Shown: in pieces, positions 34,924-43,844 of the stretch
Position numbering within the stretch: the first letter of the stretch is position 1
How the letters are laid out: the number at the start of each line of letters is the position of its first letter
Assembly: GCF_004681185.1 (NCBI RefSeq)
Contig: NZ_SRIF01000002.1
Span: forward strand, 124,001 to 188,000
Direction of reading: 5' to 3'
Origin: Haloarcula amylovorans
GTDB taxonomy: Archaea > Halobacteriota > Halobacteria > Halobacteriales > Haloarculaceae
Length of the DNA stretch: 64,000 nt
Translations under genes and position numbers: made by a program
The notes under the pieces: model-generated
What the model saw: only the letters and a program-made list of their open reading frames with translations
Database searches by the model: none
Told to the model about the DNA's origin: nothing

Positions 34924-36969
34924 CTACTGCTCCTCGCGCAGTTCCATCTCGGCGACGATGTCGTAGGGGTCGAGTCCCTTCCGGATGCCGTCGAGCAACT
35001 GGAAGGACTCGTCGGGCGCGAGGAAGTGGCGGGTGACGGCTCGACCGAGCGGCGTCGGCGAGAGACCGTCGATGAAGTCGTACTCCAGCAGTTTGCCCAG
35101 CGCGTGTTTCGTCGGGAGTTCGCCGATCATCCGGTCGTTGAGACGCTTGGCCTGGTTGCCGGCGACGGTGACGTTCGCCAGCGTCTCCTCGACGGCCGCG
35201 CCCTCGTCGTAGCGCGTGATGACGGGTTCCATCTCGCCTTTGAGGAGCTTGAACGCCACCTCGTCTTCGGTCATCTCCATGGTGTTGTGATACGAGCAGT
35301 CGGGCTCGACGAGGAGGTACACCGTCCCCTTGTCGTGGTAGTCCGGTCGACCGGCACGGCCGAGCATCTGACTGAACTCCTGGACAGTGAGCCACTCGAT
35401 CCCCATCGCCAGCGAGTCGAAGATGACCTGCGAGGCGGGGAAGTCCACCCCGGCCGCCAGCGCCGCCGTCGTGACGACGGCCGCCAGTTCCTGGTCGGCG
35501 AACTGCTGTTCGACACGTTGTCGTTTGCGGTTGTCCAGCCCGGCGTGATAGGGCGCGGAGTCGTAGTTGAGTTTGCGCGAGATCTGGTGACAGCGCCGCC
35601 GAGAGTTGGTGAAGATGATGGTCTGGCCGCGGTACCCCTTGCTCGATTTCGTGTCGAAGGCGCGCTTGACGAGTTTGTTCTCGGTGTCGATCTTCTCGCG
35701 GCCGTCCGCGAACGTGACGTGGCGCTCGATAGGCACCGGCCGCTCCTCGAACTCGACTAAGTTCGCCCGAAGCTTCTCGGCCAGTTGACTCGGATTGCCG
35801 ACCGTCGCCGAGAGGTAGATCCACTGCGTGTCGTCGCCGTCGGGCGCGCCACCGGTCTCACAATAGTATTTCAGCCGGGAGATGAGGCCGTCGAGTCGGT
35901 GACCTCGCTCGTCCTCGCCGAGCGTGTGGACCTCGTCGATGACGACGGTGCCGATTGTCCCAAGGTCCTTGCCGGTCCGCAAGGCGTGGTCGATCCCCTC
36001 GTAGGTGCCGACGATGACGTCGGCGTCGGGGTCGAAGCGGCCGCCCTCGTCGGCGATACGACTCGCGCCGACCCGCAGCGAGACGTCGACCATATCGCCG
36101 TAGCGCTCTTTGAACGACTCGTACTTCTGGTTGGCCAGCGCCACCAGCGGCACCAAAAACAGCATCGTTCCCTTGCCGTTGAGGACGCGGTCCAGTCCGG
36201 CCATCTCACCGATGAGCGTCTTCCCGGTCGCCGTCGCGGAGACGACCAGTTGGTCCGCGCCGTCGGTCGCGCCGTGTTCGACGGCGAGGCTCTGGACCGG
36301 CAACAGCGTCTCGAACCGGGATTCGAGGTGTTGCTGGATGCCGGGATGCAGCCCCAGCGAATCGACGGCGACAGGCTCTACGTCCTCCGTGGTCGCCGAG
36401 ATCTCGTCGAACTTCGTCAAGTCGGGGTCCAGTTGGCCCGACAGTAGGTTCGTGATGCGTTCTAAGTCCTGCACCTCCAGCAGGAGGTCTTCGAGGCGTT
36501 CGCGGGCGTCGCCCGTGATGTCACCCTGGAAGGCGAGTTCGCGGTCCAGTTCCTCGCGGGCACACGACGGACAGATGGTCTCTCCGTCGGCCTCGATGGC
36601 TGTCTCGCTCGTGATCGGCGAGTACCGCCCCGCGTTCGAACAGAACCGACAGGTCCGGACGACCTTCGCGTCGAGCTGGTAGCCGTCGAGCATCTCGCGG
36701 ATGCGGTCGCGGGCGCGCGGCGAAGTCTGCTCGGAGATGCGAATGCGGGCCGCTCGGCGGGCGAGTTCGACGAACTGGTCGGGCGAGCGGAGGTCCTCGC
36801 TGGTTCCGTCCTTGATACGGAGCCGTCGGGGTCGCGGTCCCGCGTCGGTCTCCTTCAGTTCGAGGACGCCGTGAAAGAGTCGCCCGCCGTCGCGGTTAGC
36901 GACCACCCGAACGTCCTCGCCGTGTTCGTGGAGGAACAACGTATCCACCTGTGCGGCCTGCTGAGACAC
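34924..36969 (-). CDS. DEAD/DEAH-box SF2 helicase, archaeal type
   Basis: A 681-residue helicase of the archaea-specific SF2 group (COG1202-like). The N-terminal 200 residues include a zinc site (CRFCSNAG ... CPSC, near 120-155). Helicase motifs: I SATATGKT, II DEVH, III SAT, VI QMLGRAGRPD. A C-terminal winged-helix-like segment follows (KLLEYDFIDGLSPTPLGRAV). The start is the ATG at 36969. DNA or RNA substrate cannot be determined; its relative Hel308 is also in the window. Confidence 0.88.
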   Translation of the reverse strand: MSQQAAQVDTLFLHEHGEDVRVVANRDGGRLFHGVLELKETDAGPRPRRLRIKDGTSEDLRSPDQFVELARRAARIRISEQTSPRARDRIREMLDGYQLDAKVVRTCRFCSNAGRYSPITSETAIEADGETICPSCAREELDRELAFQGDITGDARERLEDLLLEVQDLERITNLLSGQLDPDLTKFDEISATTEDVEPVAVDSLGLHPGIQQHLESRFETLLPVQSLAVEHGATDGADQLVVSATATGKTLIGEMAGLDRVLNGKGTMLFLVPLVALANQKYESFKERYGDMVDVSLRVGASRIADEGGRFDPDADVIVGTYEGIDHALRTGKDLGTIGTVVIDEVHTLGEDERGHRLDGLISRLKYYCETGGAPDGDDTQWIYLSATVGNPSQLAEKLRANLVEFEERPVPIERHVTFADGREKIDTENKLVKRAFDTKSSKGYRGQTIIFTNSRRRCHQISRKLNYDSAPYHAGLDNRKRQRVEQQFADQELAAVVTTAALAAGVDFPASQVIFDSLAMGIEWLTVQEFSQMLGRAGRPDYHDKGTVYLLVEPDCSYHNTMEMTEDEVAFKLLKGEMEPVITRYDEGAAVEETLANVTVAGNQAKRLNDRMIGELPTKHALGKLLEYDFIDGLSPTPLGRAVTRHFLAPDESFQLLDGIRKGLDPYDIVAEMELREEQ

Positions 36970-37113
36970 GAGCGTATGTACGGGACGGGGCCTACTTCAG
37001 TCACTCGACATAGAAAGTCGTGTTTCGGCCGGTGTGAACGAGGGAATTTCTGGCTCTACATCCCCCTCTCCCCGATAACAGCGGAACTCTCAAAAACTGC
37101 TAGCTCACAGCGC

Positions 37114-37120
37114 GTTTAAG
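37114..37120 (+). promoter_or_regulatory. TATA box for the site-2 protease gene
   Basis: GTTTAAG lies 24-30 bases before the ATG at 37144, consistent with a leaderless transcript. Confidence 0.55.
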
Positions 37121-37143
37121 TCGCGTCGCCGACAACATATCGT

Positions 37144-38337
37144 ATGCGTCGGTTCCGCATCGGGAGCGCCTTCGGCATCCCTATTCAGCTCGATTTGACC
37201 TTTCTGTTAGTTCTGCCGCTGTTCGCGTGGATCATCGGCACCCAAATCGACGAGACGACCAAGCTATTGAACAACACGCTAGGGGCGGGGCTGGACCCCG
37301 CTGTACTGACCGACGGGAACCTCGTCTGGGTGCTTGGCGTCCTCGCTGCCGTCGGCCTCTTTACCGGTGTCGTCCTCCACGAACTCGGTCACTCGCTGGT
37401 GGCGCTTCGGTACGGCTACCCCATCGACTCGATTACGCTGTGGCTCTTCGGCGGCATCGCACAGTTGACCGAGATGCCCGAAGACTGGAAGCAGGAACTG
37501 GCCATCGCCATCGCCGGTCCCATCGTCAGCGTCGTTCTCGGCGTCCTCTCCTACGTTGCGTTCGTGGTGCTCCCCGGTGCCCAATCGACGGCGATCGAAA
37601 GCGCGCGCTTCGTCTTCGCCTATCTGGCGCTGATGAACGTCGCGCTGGCGATATTCAACATGCTTCCGGGGTTCCCGATGGACGGCGGGCGCGTCCTGCG
37701 GGCGCTGCTCGCTCGCACTCGCTCGTACGCTCGCGCGACCCAGATCGCCGCCGAGGTCGGGAAGGTGTTCGCCGTCCTGCTCGGACTGTTCGGACTATTC
37801 GTCGTCGGCAACATCTTCCTGGCCGGACTGGCCTTCTTTATCTACATCGGCGCCGCGGGCGAGTCCCGTCAGACGATGATGCGGGCCGCCTTCGAGGGTG
37901 TCACCGTCAGAGACGTAATGACTCCCGCCGACCACGTCACCGCGGTCACGCCCCGACAGTCGGTTACCGAACTCATCCAGACGATGTTCGAGGAGCGCCA
38001 CACCGGCTACCCCGTCGAGAAGGACGGCGAAATCGTCGGTCTCGTGACGCTCGAAGACGCCCGCGCGGTCCGGGAAGTCGAACGCGACGCCTACACCGTC
38101 GGCGACGTGATGACGACCGGCCTGGTCACGACCAGCCCCGAGACAGACGTGATGGACGCGCTGAGCGAACTCCAGAGCAACTCCGTTGGCCGGCTCATCG
38201 TCACCGACGAGGCGGGCGAGTTCCTCGGCTTGCTCACCCGCACGGACATCATGACCGCTCTCTCCATCATCAAATCCAGCAACGCGTACGGCACAGCCGG
38301 CGAATCCGACTCACAGACGCCGCGGCTGGAGTCCTGA
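37144..38337 (+). CDS. Site-2 protease (M50) with two CBS domains
   Basis: A 397-residue intramembrane metalloprotease of the M50B type. The HELGH zinc motif is at residues 79-83 within a membrane span and the third ligand Asp180 is in GFPMDGGR. Six or so spans are followed by a cytosolic CBS pair (about 250-375: VRDVMTPADHV and VGDVMTTGLV). Such enzymes release membrane-tethered proteins; the CBS pair may sense adenosine nucleotides. Alone on this strand with its own TATA box. Confidence 0.92.
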   Translation: MRRFRIGSAFGIPIQLDLTFLLVLPLFAWIIGTQIDETTKLLNNTLGAGLDPAVLTDGNLVWVLGVLAAVGLFTGVVLHELGHSLVALRYGYPIDSITLWLFGGIAQLTEMPEDWKQELAIAIAGPIVSVVLGVLSYVAFVVLPGAQSTAIESARFVFAYLALMNVALAIFNMLPGFPMDGGRVLRALLARTRSYARATQIAAEVGKVFAVLLGLFGLFVVGNIFLAGLAFFIYIGAAGESRQTMMRAAFEGVTVRDVMTPADHVTAVTPRQSVTELIQTMFEERHTGYPVEKDGEIVGLVTLEDARAVREVERDAYTVGDVMTTGLVTTSPETDVMDALSELQSNSVGRLIVTDEAGEFLGLLTRTDIMTALSIIKSSNAYGTAGESDSQTPRLES

Positions 38338-38351
38338 ACGAGCGCCGACTG

Positions 38352-38699
38352 TCACTCGCTCTCCCGTTCGGCTTCGAGGGCCAGTAGCGTCTCGTAGGCC
38401 GCGACGGCGTAGGTCATCGCCGGGCCGCCGCCCATCACGACGGCCACTTTCAGCGTGTCGATTATCTCGTCGTGGCTCGCTCCCGCTTCGAGTGCCGCGT
38501 CCGTGTGCCAAAGGATGCAGTGGTCACAGCGCGTCACGACGCCGACGGCCAGCGACAGCAGTTCCTTGGTCTTGTGGTCGAGTGCCGCCGTCGCCTCGGC
38601 CGATTCGACGAACTCGGTGAACTGTGCTAGCTCCGGTGCTTCGTCTATCAATTCGCCGAGAGACTGCTTGAACGAACTGAGCTCGCTCGTTTTTGTCAT
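38352..38699 (-). CDS. AhpD-like carboxymuconolactone decarboxylase family protein
   Basis: A 115-residue protein with the conserved CMD domain pattern: LLSLAVGVVTRCDHCILWHTDAALEAG, containing the redox Cys-x2-Cys and proton-shuttle His. Proteins of this type are alkylhydroperoxidase-like reductases. Length and motif are standard. It converges with the protease gene. Confidence 0.9.
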   Translation of the reverse strand: MTKTSELSSFKQSLGELIDEAPELAQFTEFVESAEATAALDHKTKELLSLAVGVVTRCDHCILWHTDAALEAGASHDEIIDTLKVAVVMGGGPAMTYAVAAYETLLALEAERESE

Positions 38700-38802
38700 G
38701 CGTCTGAATTGTAGAGCGGGGGCCGCAAACTGTGCAGGCCAGCGACGGATCGGGGGCGCGAGGTACTAAGACATCATCGACACAACAGCAAGACGAGCAA
38801 CC

Positions 38803-39675
38803 ATGTTCGACCAGCTCGCAGTTCCGACAGACGGGAGCGAAGTCGCCGACGCCGCCGTCTCGGCGGCAATCGCGCTCGCCGATAGCTTCGGCGCTCGATT
38901 GCATGTCATCCACGTCCTAGAGATGGGCGAACTTCCGCCGGGGTTCGAGGACGAGGACGCAGACGAGTTCGCACAGGTCGGCTCGGAGGCGACCACGGCA
39001 GCCGCCGAACGAGCGGCCGAGGCCGGTGTCGAGGCCACCACGTCGGTCATCGTCGGCGGCGCGCCGATACATCAAGGCATCCTCGACTACGTCGAGACTC
39101 ACGACATCGACTGCCTCGTGATGGGTACGTACGGACGAACGGGACTGGACCGCTTCGTTCTCGGCAGCGTCACTGAGCGAACGCTCCGCGAGTCACCGGT
39201 CCCGGTCTTGACCGTCCACGAGGAATCCACCGTCACGTCCCCCTTCGAGCGAATCCTGGTCCCGACCGACGGGAGCGACGGCGCACGCATCGCCAGTGAC
39301 CGTGCCATCGACCTCGCGCTGGCGACGGACGCGGCGCTCCACGTGGTTCACGTCGTCGACCCGTACCTGCTCGACACCCAAGTCGACCCCAGTCAGCTGC
39401 TCGACGCGCTCGAAGACGTCGGCGAGCAAGCGGTCGAAGAGGTCGAGACCCGCGCTACCGAGGCAGGCGTCTCCACCGTCAAAACCGAACTCTTGACCGG
39501 AAACCCCCATCGTGCCATCGTGGACTACGCCGACGAACACGACGTCGACTGTATCGTGATGGGGACGCACGGCCGCACTGGCCTGGAGCGATATATTCTC
39601 GGGAGCGTCACTGAACGCGTCGTCCGCTTGGCGGACGTACCGGTTCTCTCTATGAAACAGTCGCCAGCGGAATGA
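38803..39675 (+). CDS. Tandem universal stress protein (UspA x2)
   Basis: A 290-residue protein with two UspA domains. Each starts with a LAVPTDGSE/ILVPTDGSD strand and ends with ATP-binding glycines: GTYGRTGLDRFVLGSVTE and GTHGRTGLERYILGSVTE. Both halves keep the G-x2-G-x9-G-(S/T) site, so both should bind ATP. Universal stress proteins are common in haloarchaea. A TATA-like GTACTAA is 34-40 bases upstream. It is followed by a 365-base AT-rich gap. Confidence 0.92.
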   Translation: MFDQLAVPTDGSEVADAAVSAAIALADSFGARLHVIHVLEMGELPPGFEDEDADEFAQVGSEATTAAAERAAEAGVEATTSVIVGGAPIHQGILDYVETHDIDCLVMGTYGRTGLDRFVLGSVTERTLRESPVPVLTVHEESTVTSPFERILVPTDGSDGARIASDRAIDLALATDAALHVVHVVDPYLLDTQVDPSQLLDALEDVGEQAVEEVETRATEAGVSTVKTELLTGNPHRAIVDYADEHDVDCIVMGTHGRTGLERYILGSVTERVVRLADVPVLSMKQSPAE

Positions 39676-40040
39676 CTCTCTCGCCAACCGAGAGAGGTAT
39701 AGGTATATAAAATCTTTCGTTTACAGAGCAGAATAGAACTGCCGATATACTAGTCATTCCCCATATCTGTTCTTTAGACAGGCAATAAAAGTAGATGGTA
39801 ACGGTGCGGTAAGTGAGTGTACTAACTCAGAACTTATTCGGTTTCCTGATTTTGCCGTTTTCAGCGTCTTTAGACTATATATCCTGGTTGTAAAATATCC
39901 GAAACCGAAACAGTTGCAGGCGAACGTTAAAAACTGACGTGAATAATATCGGCTTTATATGACGATTCGAGTGCATGGATTCAGTACACGAATCAACTAT
40001 GTCCATCGCACGCTCACCGCTTTCAAGTATAGGTTCTGAT
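39676..40040. other. AT-rich gap without a supported gene
   Basis: 365 bases, visibly AT-rich against a GC-rich background, with several TATA-like strings (TATAAAATC near 39708, CTATATATCC near 39873, CTTTATATGAC near 39953). I see no coding frame or tRNA. It could hold promoters or a small RNA, or be horizontally acquired sequence. Confidence 0.5.
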
Positions 40041-40256
40041 ATGAACACCGTTCGGGCCCTCGGCGTCGTTACTGCCGACGTGTGTACGACGCTAATTCGG
40101 GGGATCGCCTTCTGGACGACCATCCCCCTTCCGATCCTCATCGCGAGTACGCTCGTCACCGGGTTCGTCGCGTCCTCACCGCGCTCGGTCGTCGCGCTCG
40201 TCGTGCTAAATGTCGTCTGTGCCGTTGTCGGTCGGAACCATTCGCCCGCGATCTGA
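40041..40256 (+). CDS. Small haloarchaeal membrane protein
   Basis: A 71-residue protein from the ATG at 40041, with two hydrophobic spans (TTIPLPILIASTLVTGFVA and SVVALVVLNVVCAVVG). Longer in-frame starts at 39975 and 39999 exist; the TATA-like CTTTATATG near 39953 would fit 39999. It resembles small membrane proteins common in haloarchaeal genomes but has no known role. Confidence 0.55.
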   Translation: MNTVRALGVVTADVCTTLIRGIAFWTTIPLPILIASTLVTGFVASSPRSVVALVVLNVVCAVVGRNHSPAI

Positions 40257-40331
40257 GGACCGCCTTCAACCGTTTAGTTCAGTGCGTTCACCACTACCAG
40301 ACGACTATATCGAGCTGTCTCGAAATCGAGG

Positions 40332-40736
40332 TCATTCCCGCTCCGAGAGCAGCGTCTGCTCCCTGTCTTCGAGGTCCTCGAGCGTTTCGGTTTCCAGCAG
40401 CGTCTCCAGTTTTCGCTCGAACTGCTCGTCGGTCAGTTCACCGCGAGCGTACCGATCCCGAAGCGTCGAAAGCGCATCGTCGTCGGCCTCGGCGTCGCGC
40501 TCGTGTGTGGAGTCTACCGATTCGTCCCGCTGAGCGTCCCACCAGTCGGTCACCTCGTCACGGTCGCCAAAGAGGAGGGAAGTGAGCGGAACGAGTACGA
40601 TGTACCCGAACAGCATGAACGCCAACCACCAGTCCTGCCCGGTAAAGAGGGCGGCCAGCCAGATGCCAGTGATGAGCGTCGAGACTATCTCGGTCGCGTT
40701 CTCAGACGCCCGGTAAAGCGGTCCAGCGGTAGTCAA
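40332..40736 (-). CDS. SHOCT-domain membrane protein with TTG start
   Basis: A protein of about 134 residues: two hydrophobic spans (IVSTLITGIWLAALFTG; WWLAFMLFGYIVLVPLTSLL), an acidic linker and a C-terminal SHOCT motif (LRDRYARGELTDEQFERKLE). No ATG precedes the first span; a TTG at 40736 is the best start, because a TATA box (TTTTATTG) lies 25-32 bases upstream of it. The frame is open further upstream but not protein-like. SHOCT proteins have no firm function; they may be oligomerisation partners in membranes. Confidence 0.72.
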   Translation of the reverse strand: MTTAGPLYRASENATEIVSTLITGIWLAALFTGQDWWLAFMLFGYIVLVPLTSLLFGDRDEVTDWWDAQRDESVDSTHERDAEADDDALSTLRDRYARGELTDEQFERKLETLLETETLEDLEDREQTLLSERE

Positions 40737-40760
40737 TACCGGAGATGAGCGTAGCCGATA

Positions 40761-40768
40761 CAATAAAA
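40761..40768 (-). promoter_or_regulatory. TATA box for the SHOCT gene
   Basis: TTTTATTG on the minus strand lies 25-32 bases before the proposed TTG start at 40736, supporting a leaderless start there. Confidence 0.45.
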
Positions 40769-41409
40769 TGAGGTGTCTCAGCGGAGAGCGAACTGGCGTA
40801 TCGAGTGGTCGAGCGGTGGCGCGTTTCGACGTCGAAACGGTTGCCCCAACCTTGGAGCATTCCACCGCTAGAAGTGAGCGGATAACAGCGAAGCGTCCCT
40901 GAGACGGAACGAAACGGGCCGTGGCTGGCAGGCGAGAAGCACACCCGCCGAGCGGCCACTTGCACGCCACTTCTCGGATACTTCGCCGCTCGAGCAAGAG
41001 ATATTCCAGATGAGAGAGACGTCCCAAGGTTAGACAAACCGACGGACGGTGCCAGCCTTGGACGCCCGTTCGAAAGGAACTGTCGCGAATGCGTCTGTTC
41101 GCCCGTGGGTGTGTATTTCGAAAGTATATTCAGAATCGCCGGTTTTCGGTTCCCTGAGGGTTGCTTCTCGGAGTATCCGCGAATAGCACGTTTCGAATGT
41201 GTGTCCTTACGCCGCTAAGAAGCAAGCCGACTAAGCGTGATTGTGGCGATACCGCTCCCTCTAGCGGGGCAAATCTCCAAGGTTGGACGCTGGTACGTCA
41301 GCGGCCCCGAGAAACGGTGTGACAGACCGGTACTTTCGACCAGCCAGCTCTCTGACGGCGTGCCCGATGGTACCGAAAATAGCGCGTAACGGGGCACTCG
41401 TACCACTTA
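40769..41409. other. Long region without a supported gene
   Basis: Over 600 bases with no frame that looks like protein on either strand. Short frames here (for example 41215-41406 minus) have poor codon pattern. A CAACCTTGGA/CCAAGGTT-type string recurs near 40852, 41028, and 41277, and there are many stop codons. It may be a decayed gene or element. Confidence 0.45.
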
Positions 41410-41808
41410 TCAGTCTCCATCGGTGTACCAGTACGCCCACAGCATTAGTACGCCCTGTAGTGGCAATCGTGCCCAGCGAACGAACGCGGAGGGGTCGCGC
41501 CCACCAGGCATTCCCGCAACGACGACCCCACTAGTCGCCATGTAGACGTTCGCCGGGAAGATTGCGGCGAGTAATACGACCGTCGCCCACGCTGCGTACT
41601 GTCGAGTCTGTGGGAGTAGTATCCCGATTCCGACGCCAACCTCGGCGAGCCCAGACAAATAGACCAACGCGAGCGGTGCTGGGAACACTGGCGGCACGAT
41701 CTGGACGTACAATCCCGGGACGACGAAGTGTAAGACCCCCGCAACGACGTACAGTGGTCCCATCACATACAGGAGCGGCCGTTTGAGTTGAGCGAGGCTC
41801 GCACACAT
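41410..41808 (-). CDS. DoxX-like membrane protein
   Basis: A 132-residue membrane protein with four spans of DoxX/DoxD type. Pattern: PLLYVMGPLYVVAGVLHFVVP, then LVYLSGLAEVGVGIGILLPQ with the conserved Glu, and LPLQGVLMLWAYWYT at the end. Members are often linked to thiol or quinone redox chemistry. It stands alone beside the HNH endonuclease gene. Confidence 0.82.
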   Translation of the reverse strand: MCASLAQLKRPLLYVMGPLYVVAGVLHFVVPGLYVQIVPPVFPAPLALVYLSGLAEVGVGIGILLPQTRQYAAWATVVLLAAIFPANVYMATSGVVVAGMPGGRDPSAFVRWARLPLQGVLMLWAYWYTDGD

Positions 41809-41958
41809 CTGCTATCCCCTAATCCCACGACGGTGAACCAATTTGGGTTCGCGACGGCTGTACCGGAGCTTCAACGAGAGAGACGGTGAGAGTGTCAGAA
41901 CGCCCCCCTGAGATACCGACGGAATCGGTCTACAGATTCGTAACGAGGTGATTTTACA

Positions 41959-41985
41959 GTGCGCCCGCAACGGGTGCGGGCGCAC
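41959..41985. repeat. Strong 10-base-arm inverted repeat upstream of the HNH gene
   Basis: GTGCGCCCGC and GCGGGCGCAC are perfect arms around the loop AACGGGT. It lies 109 bases before the HNH start codon in a 285-base gap. It could be a transcription terminator, a structured RNA or an element end. Confidence 0.5.
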
Positions 41986-42093
41986 GTAGTGCCCGTGTTC
42001 GAATATGGCACAAAGACGACCACGACAAATAGCGGCTGTACAGCCTAAAGAACAGGTGTGTGAACGGATTACACCCGAAACGAGGGGGTTGTA

Positions 42094-42912
42094 ATGGGCG
42101 ACCATACCTGTCCGGAGTGTGGGCGTGCATTTAAATCGGAACGGGGCCTCGGTGTCCATCATGCACATTCTCATGAAGGAGTACTTCCAAACAGGACATG
42201 TGCACACTGCAAAGCCGATTTTCACTGTGACTACCAGAAAAAATACTGCTCGGGGGAGTGCCTTTCGGAAGCCGTCTCCTTCGCAGGCGCGAATAACCCG
42301 AATTACAGCGGAGCAAAAGAGCGGACGATGTGCCGAATCTGTGCTGCCAGCTTCGAATACTATCCATCGGAAAAGCGTGGCCTGTACTGTCCCACCTGTG
42401 TCGAAACCAAACAGTGGCAGACAACGCCGAAGACAACTGGGCAGGACAATCCACTCTGGTGCGGCGGAAAACAGACGATGGCATGTGAGATGTGCGAAAC
42501 TCCGATAGAGCGCTGGCCCAGCCAATTTACCGATGTAGCGTTCTGTGGTGAGAGTTGTCGAAGCAAGTGGCTCGCTGAAACGTTCGTTGGACCTGCCCAT
42601 CCAAACTGGAAAGGTACTGAAAAACTAGCCTATGGGCCGGGATGGAATCAAATTCGTCGGCGGGCAGTCGAACGTGATGACTACCGCTGTCGCCTCTGTG
42701 GGACAGGACGTGCCGAACTCGGACAGAACCCAGACGTCCACCACATTATCCCAGTGCGCTGGTTTGCCGATTCAGACGACCATACACGAATAGACGCTCA
42801 TACGCTCGATAACGTGATCTCGCTGTGTCGAGCCTGCCACCGGCGAGCAGAAGATGGTGACATCTCGGAGGGGACGCTTCGGTCACTTATCCAGAGTGAG
42901 AGCGACACATAG
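42094..42912 (+). CDS. HNH endonuclease with N-terminal zinc-finger modules
   Basis: A 272-residue protein. Residues 5-27 are a C2H2-type finger (CPECGRAFKSERGLGVHHAH), followed by three further Cys-rich modules (CAHC...YCSGEC; CRIC...YCPTC; CEMC...FCGESC). The C-terminal part (about 185-260) is an HNH nuclease: CRLCGTG...DVHHIIPVRWF...NVISLCRACHRR. The layout, with NxPNYSG/HPNWKG spacers, is that of free-standing homing-like endonucleases. Codon use is less GC-biased than the neighbours, indicating recent transfer. A GAGGGGG run ten bases upstream may serve as ribosome binding site. It ends 47 bases before tRNA-His. Confidence 0.85.
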   Translation: MGDHTCPECGRAFKSERGLGVHHAHSHEGVLPNRTCAHCKADFHCDYQKKYCSGECLSEAVSFAGANNPNYSGAKERTMCRICAASFEYYPSEKRGLYCPTCVETKQWQTTPKTTGQDNPLWCGGKQTMACEMCETPIERWPSQFTDVAFCGESCRSKWLAETFVGPAHPNWKGTEKLAYGPGWNQIRRRAVERDDYRCRLCGTGRAELGQNPDVHHIIPVRWFADSDDHTRIDAHTLDNVISLCRACHRRAEDGDISEGTLRSLIQSESDT

Positions 42913-42959
42913 TCGTCCTCTGCCACAATATTTATCCAGATTGTTTTTCTTAAAATTAA

Positions 42960-43031
42960 GTCCGGGCGCGGGAATCGAACCCGCCTCTTAGCCACCACAA
43001 GGCTAAAGGATGCCACTACCCCAGCCCGGAC
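42960..43031 (-). tRNA. tRNA-His (GTG)
   Basis: Cloverleaf on the minus strand: acceptor TCCGGGC/GCCCGGA with an encoded extra 5' G pairing with C73 (the histidine identity mark), anticodon stem TAGCC/GGCTA with loop TTGTGGT (anticodon GTG), and T-loop TTCGATT. 72 bases. Confidence 0.95.
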
Positions 43032-43220
43032 ACGCCTGCTGAGGCGTTTTCAGCTACTCCGCTGGCACAGAAATACGTTACGAATCTGGGGTTCACAGCG
43101 GAGAGACAACGCGTCACACACCCGTCTCGATAGCGAAATCATCCCGCATAGCGGCGGTAGACTGCGGATATCGACGAGAGCGAGAAGGGCAAAAGCAGAC
43201 TAGCCGCGCCGAGACGAGCG

Positions 43221-43502
43221 TTACTTCCACGTGAAGTACGTCAGCACGGAGATGCCAAACGTTTCGAGTATCTGCAGGAGCATCATCACCTGAACGGCCA
43301 GCGTCGGCATCGCCGGCGCGTTGAAGTAGAAATACAGCGCGACGAGGTTCTCGGCCAGCAGGAAGGTGGCGAACACGATGGAGCCGAGCGTCATCGGGGC
43401 GCGAATCTCTCGATACGTTCGCAGCCAGATACCGATCAGCCCCGCCAGCAACAGGACGTTGATCGCCGCAGCGACGCGGGCCGCGTCGAGTACGAGGCTC
43501 AT
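43221..43502 (-). CDS. Small haloarchaeal membrane protein paired with wHTH regulator
   Basis: A 93-residue protein with three hydrophobic spans (AAAINVLLLAGLIGIWL; LGSIVFATFLLAENLVALYF; VQVMMLLQILETFGISVLTY). The ATG at 43502 is preferred over an upstream in-frame start. It lies 63 bases after a wHTH regulator gene, an arrangement I recognise as common in haloarchaea; the pair may work together as a membrane-linked regulator. No known function. Confidence 0.75.
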   Translation of the reverse strand: MSLVLDAARVAAAINVLLLAGLIGIWLRTYREIRAPMTLGSIVFATFLLAENLVALYFYFNAPAMPTLAVQVMMLLQILETFGISVLTYFTWK

Positions 43503-43565
43503 CGTGCGTTCTCCAGTCTCCTGCCCGCCGACTGTCGCCACCGGCGGCATCTCGTGGGTCTCATA

Positions 43566-43844
43566 TCAGTCATCCACCTGTGTGAGTATATCTTCGACCG
43601 TCTCCCAGTGGTTTCGTGTTCGTTCGCTCGGGAGATACACGGTTCCGTAGTTCGCCTCGCTACTCGTGATGACACCATTCTCTTCGAGCACGTCGAGGTG
43701 ATACCGGGCCGTGTTGTACGCCAGGTCGAGGTCATCGGCTAGCTTGTTGGCGTTTCTGGGCCGCTCGTCCAGCGCACGCAAGACGCGGGCGCGGTTCGGT
43801 CCCCCACGCGTACCGGCAAGAGTCTGCCAGAGGACCGTGTCCAT
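43566..43844 (-). CDS. Winged-HTH transcriptional regulator (ArsR-like)
   Basis: A 92-residue regulator: GGPNRARVLRALDERPRNAN, recognition helix region LADDLDLAYNTARYHLDVLEENG and wing VITSSEANYGTVYLPSE. Its size is typical of one-domain archaeal wHTH proteins. It precedes the small membrane protein gene and probably regulates both. Confidence 0.87.
   Translation of the reverse strand: MDTVLWQTLAGTRGGPNRARVLRALDERPRNANKLADDLDLAYNTARYHLDVLEENGVITSSEANYGTVYLPSERTRNHWETVEDILTQVDD

Noticed and set aside
41215..41406. 63-codon minus-strand frame in the long gap
   Set aside because: Poor codon pattern, no domain, no promoter at the right distance.
41812..42600. 262-codon minus-strand frame opposite the HNH gene
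   Set aside because: The plus strand has clear zinc-finger and HNH motifs; the antisense product has none.
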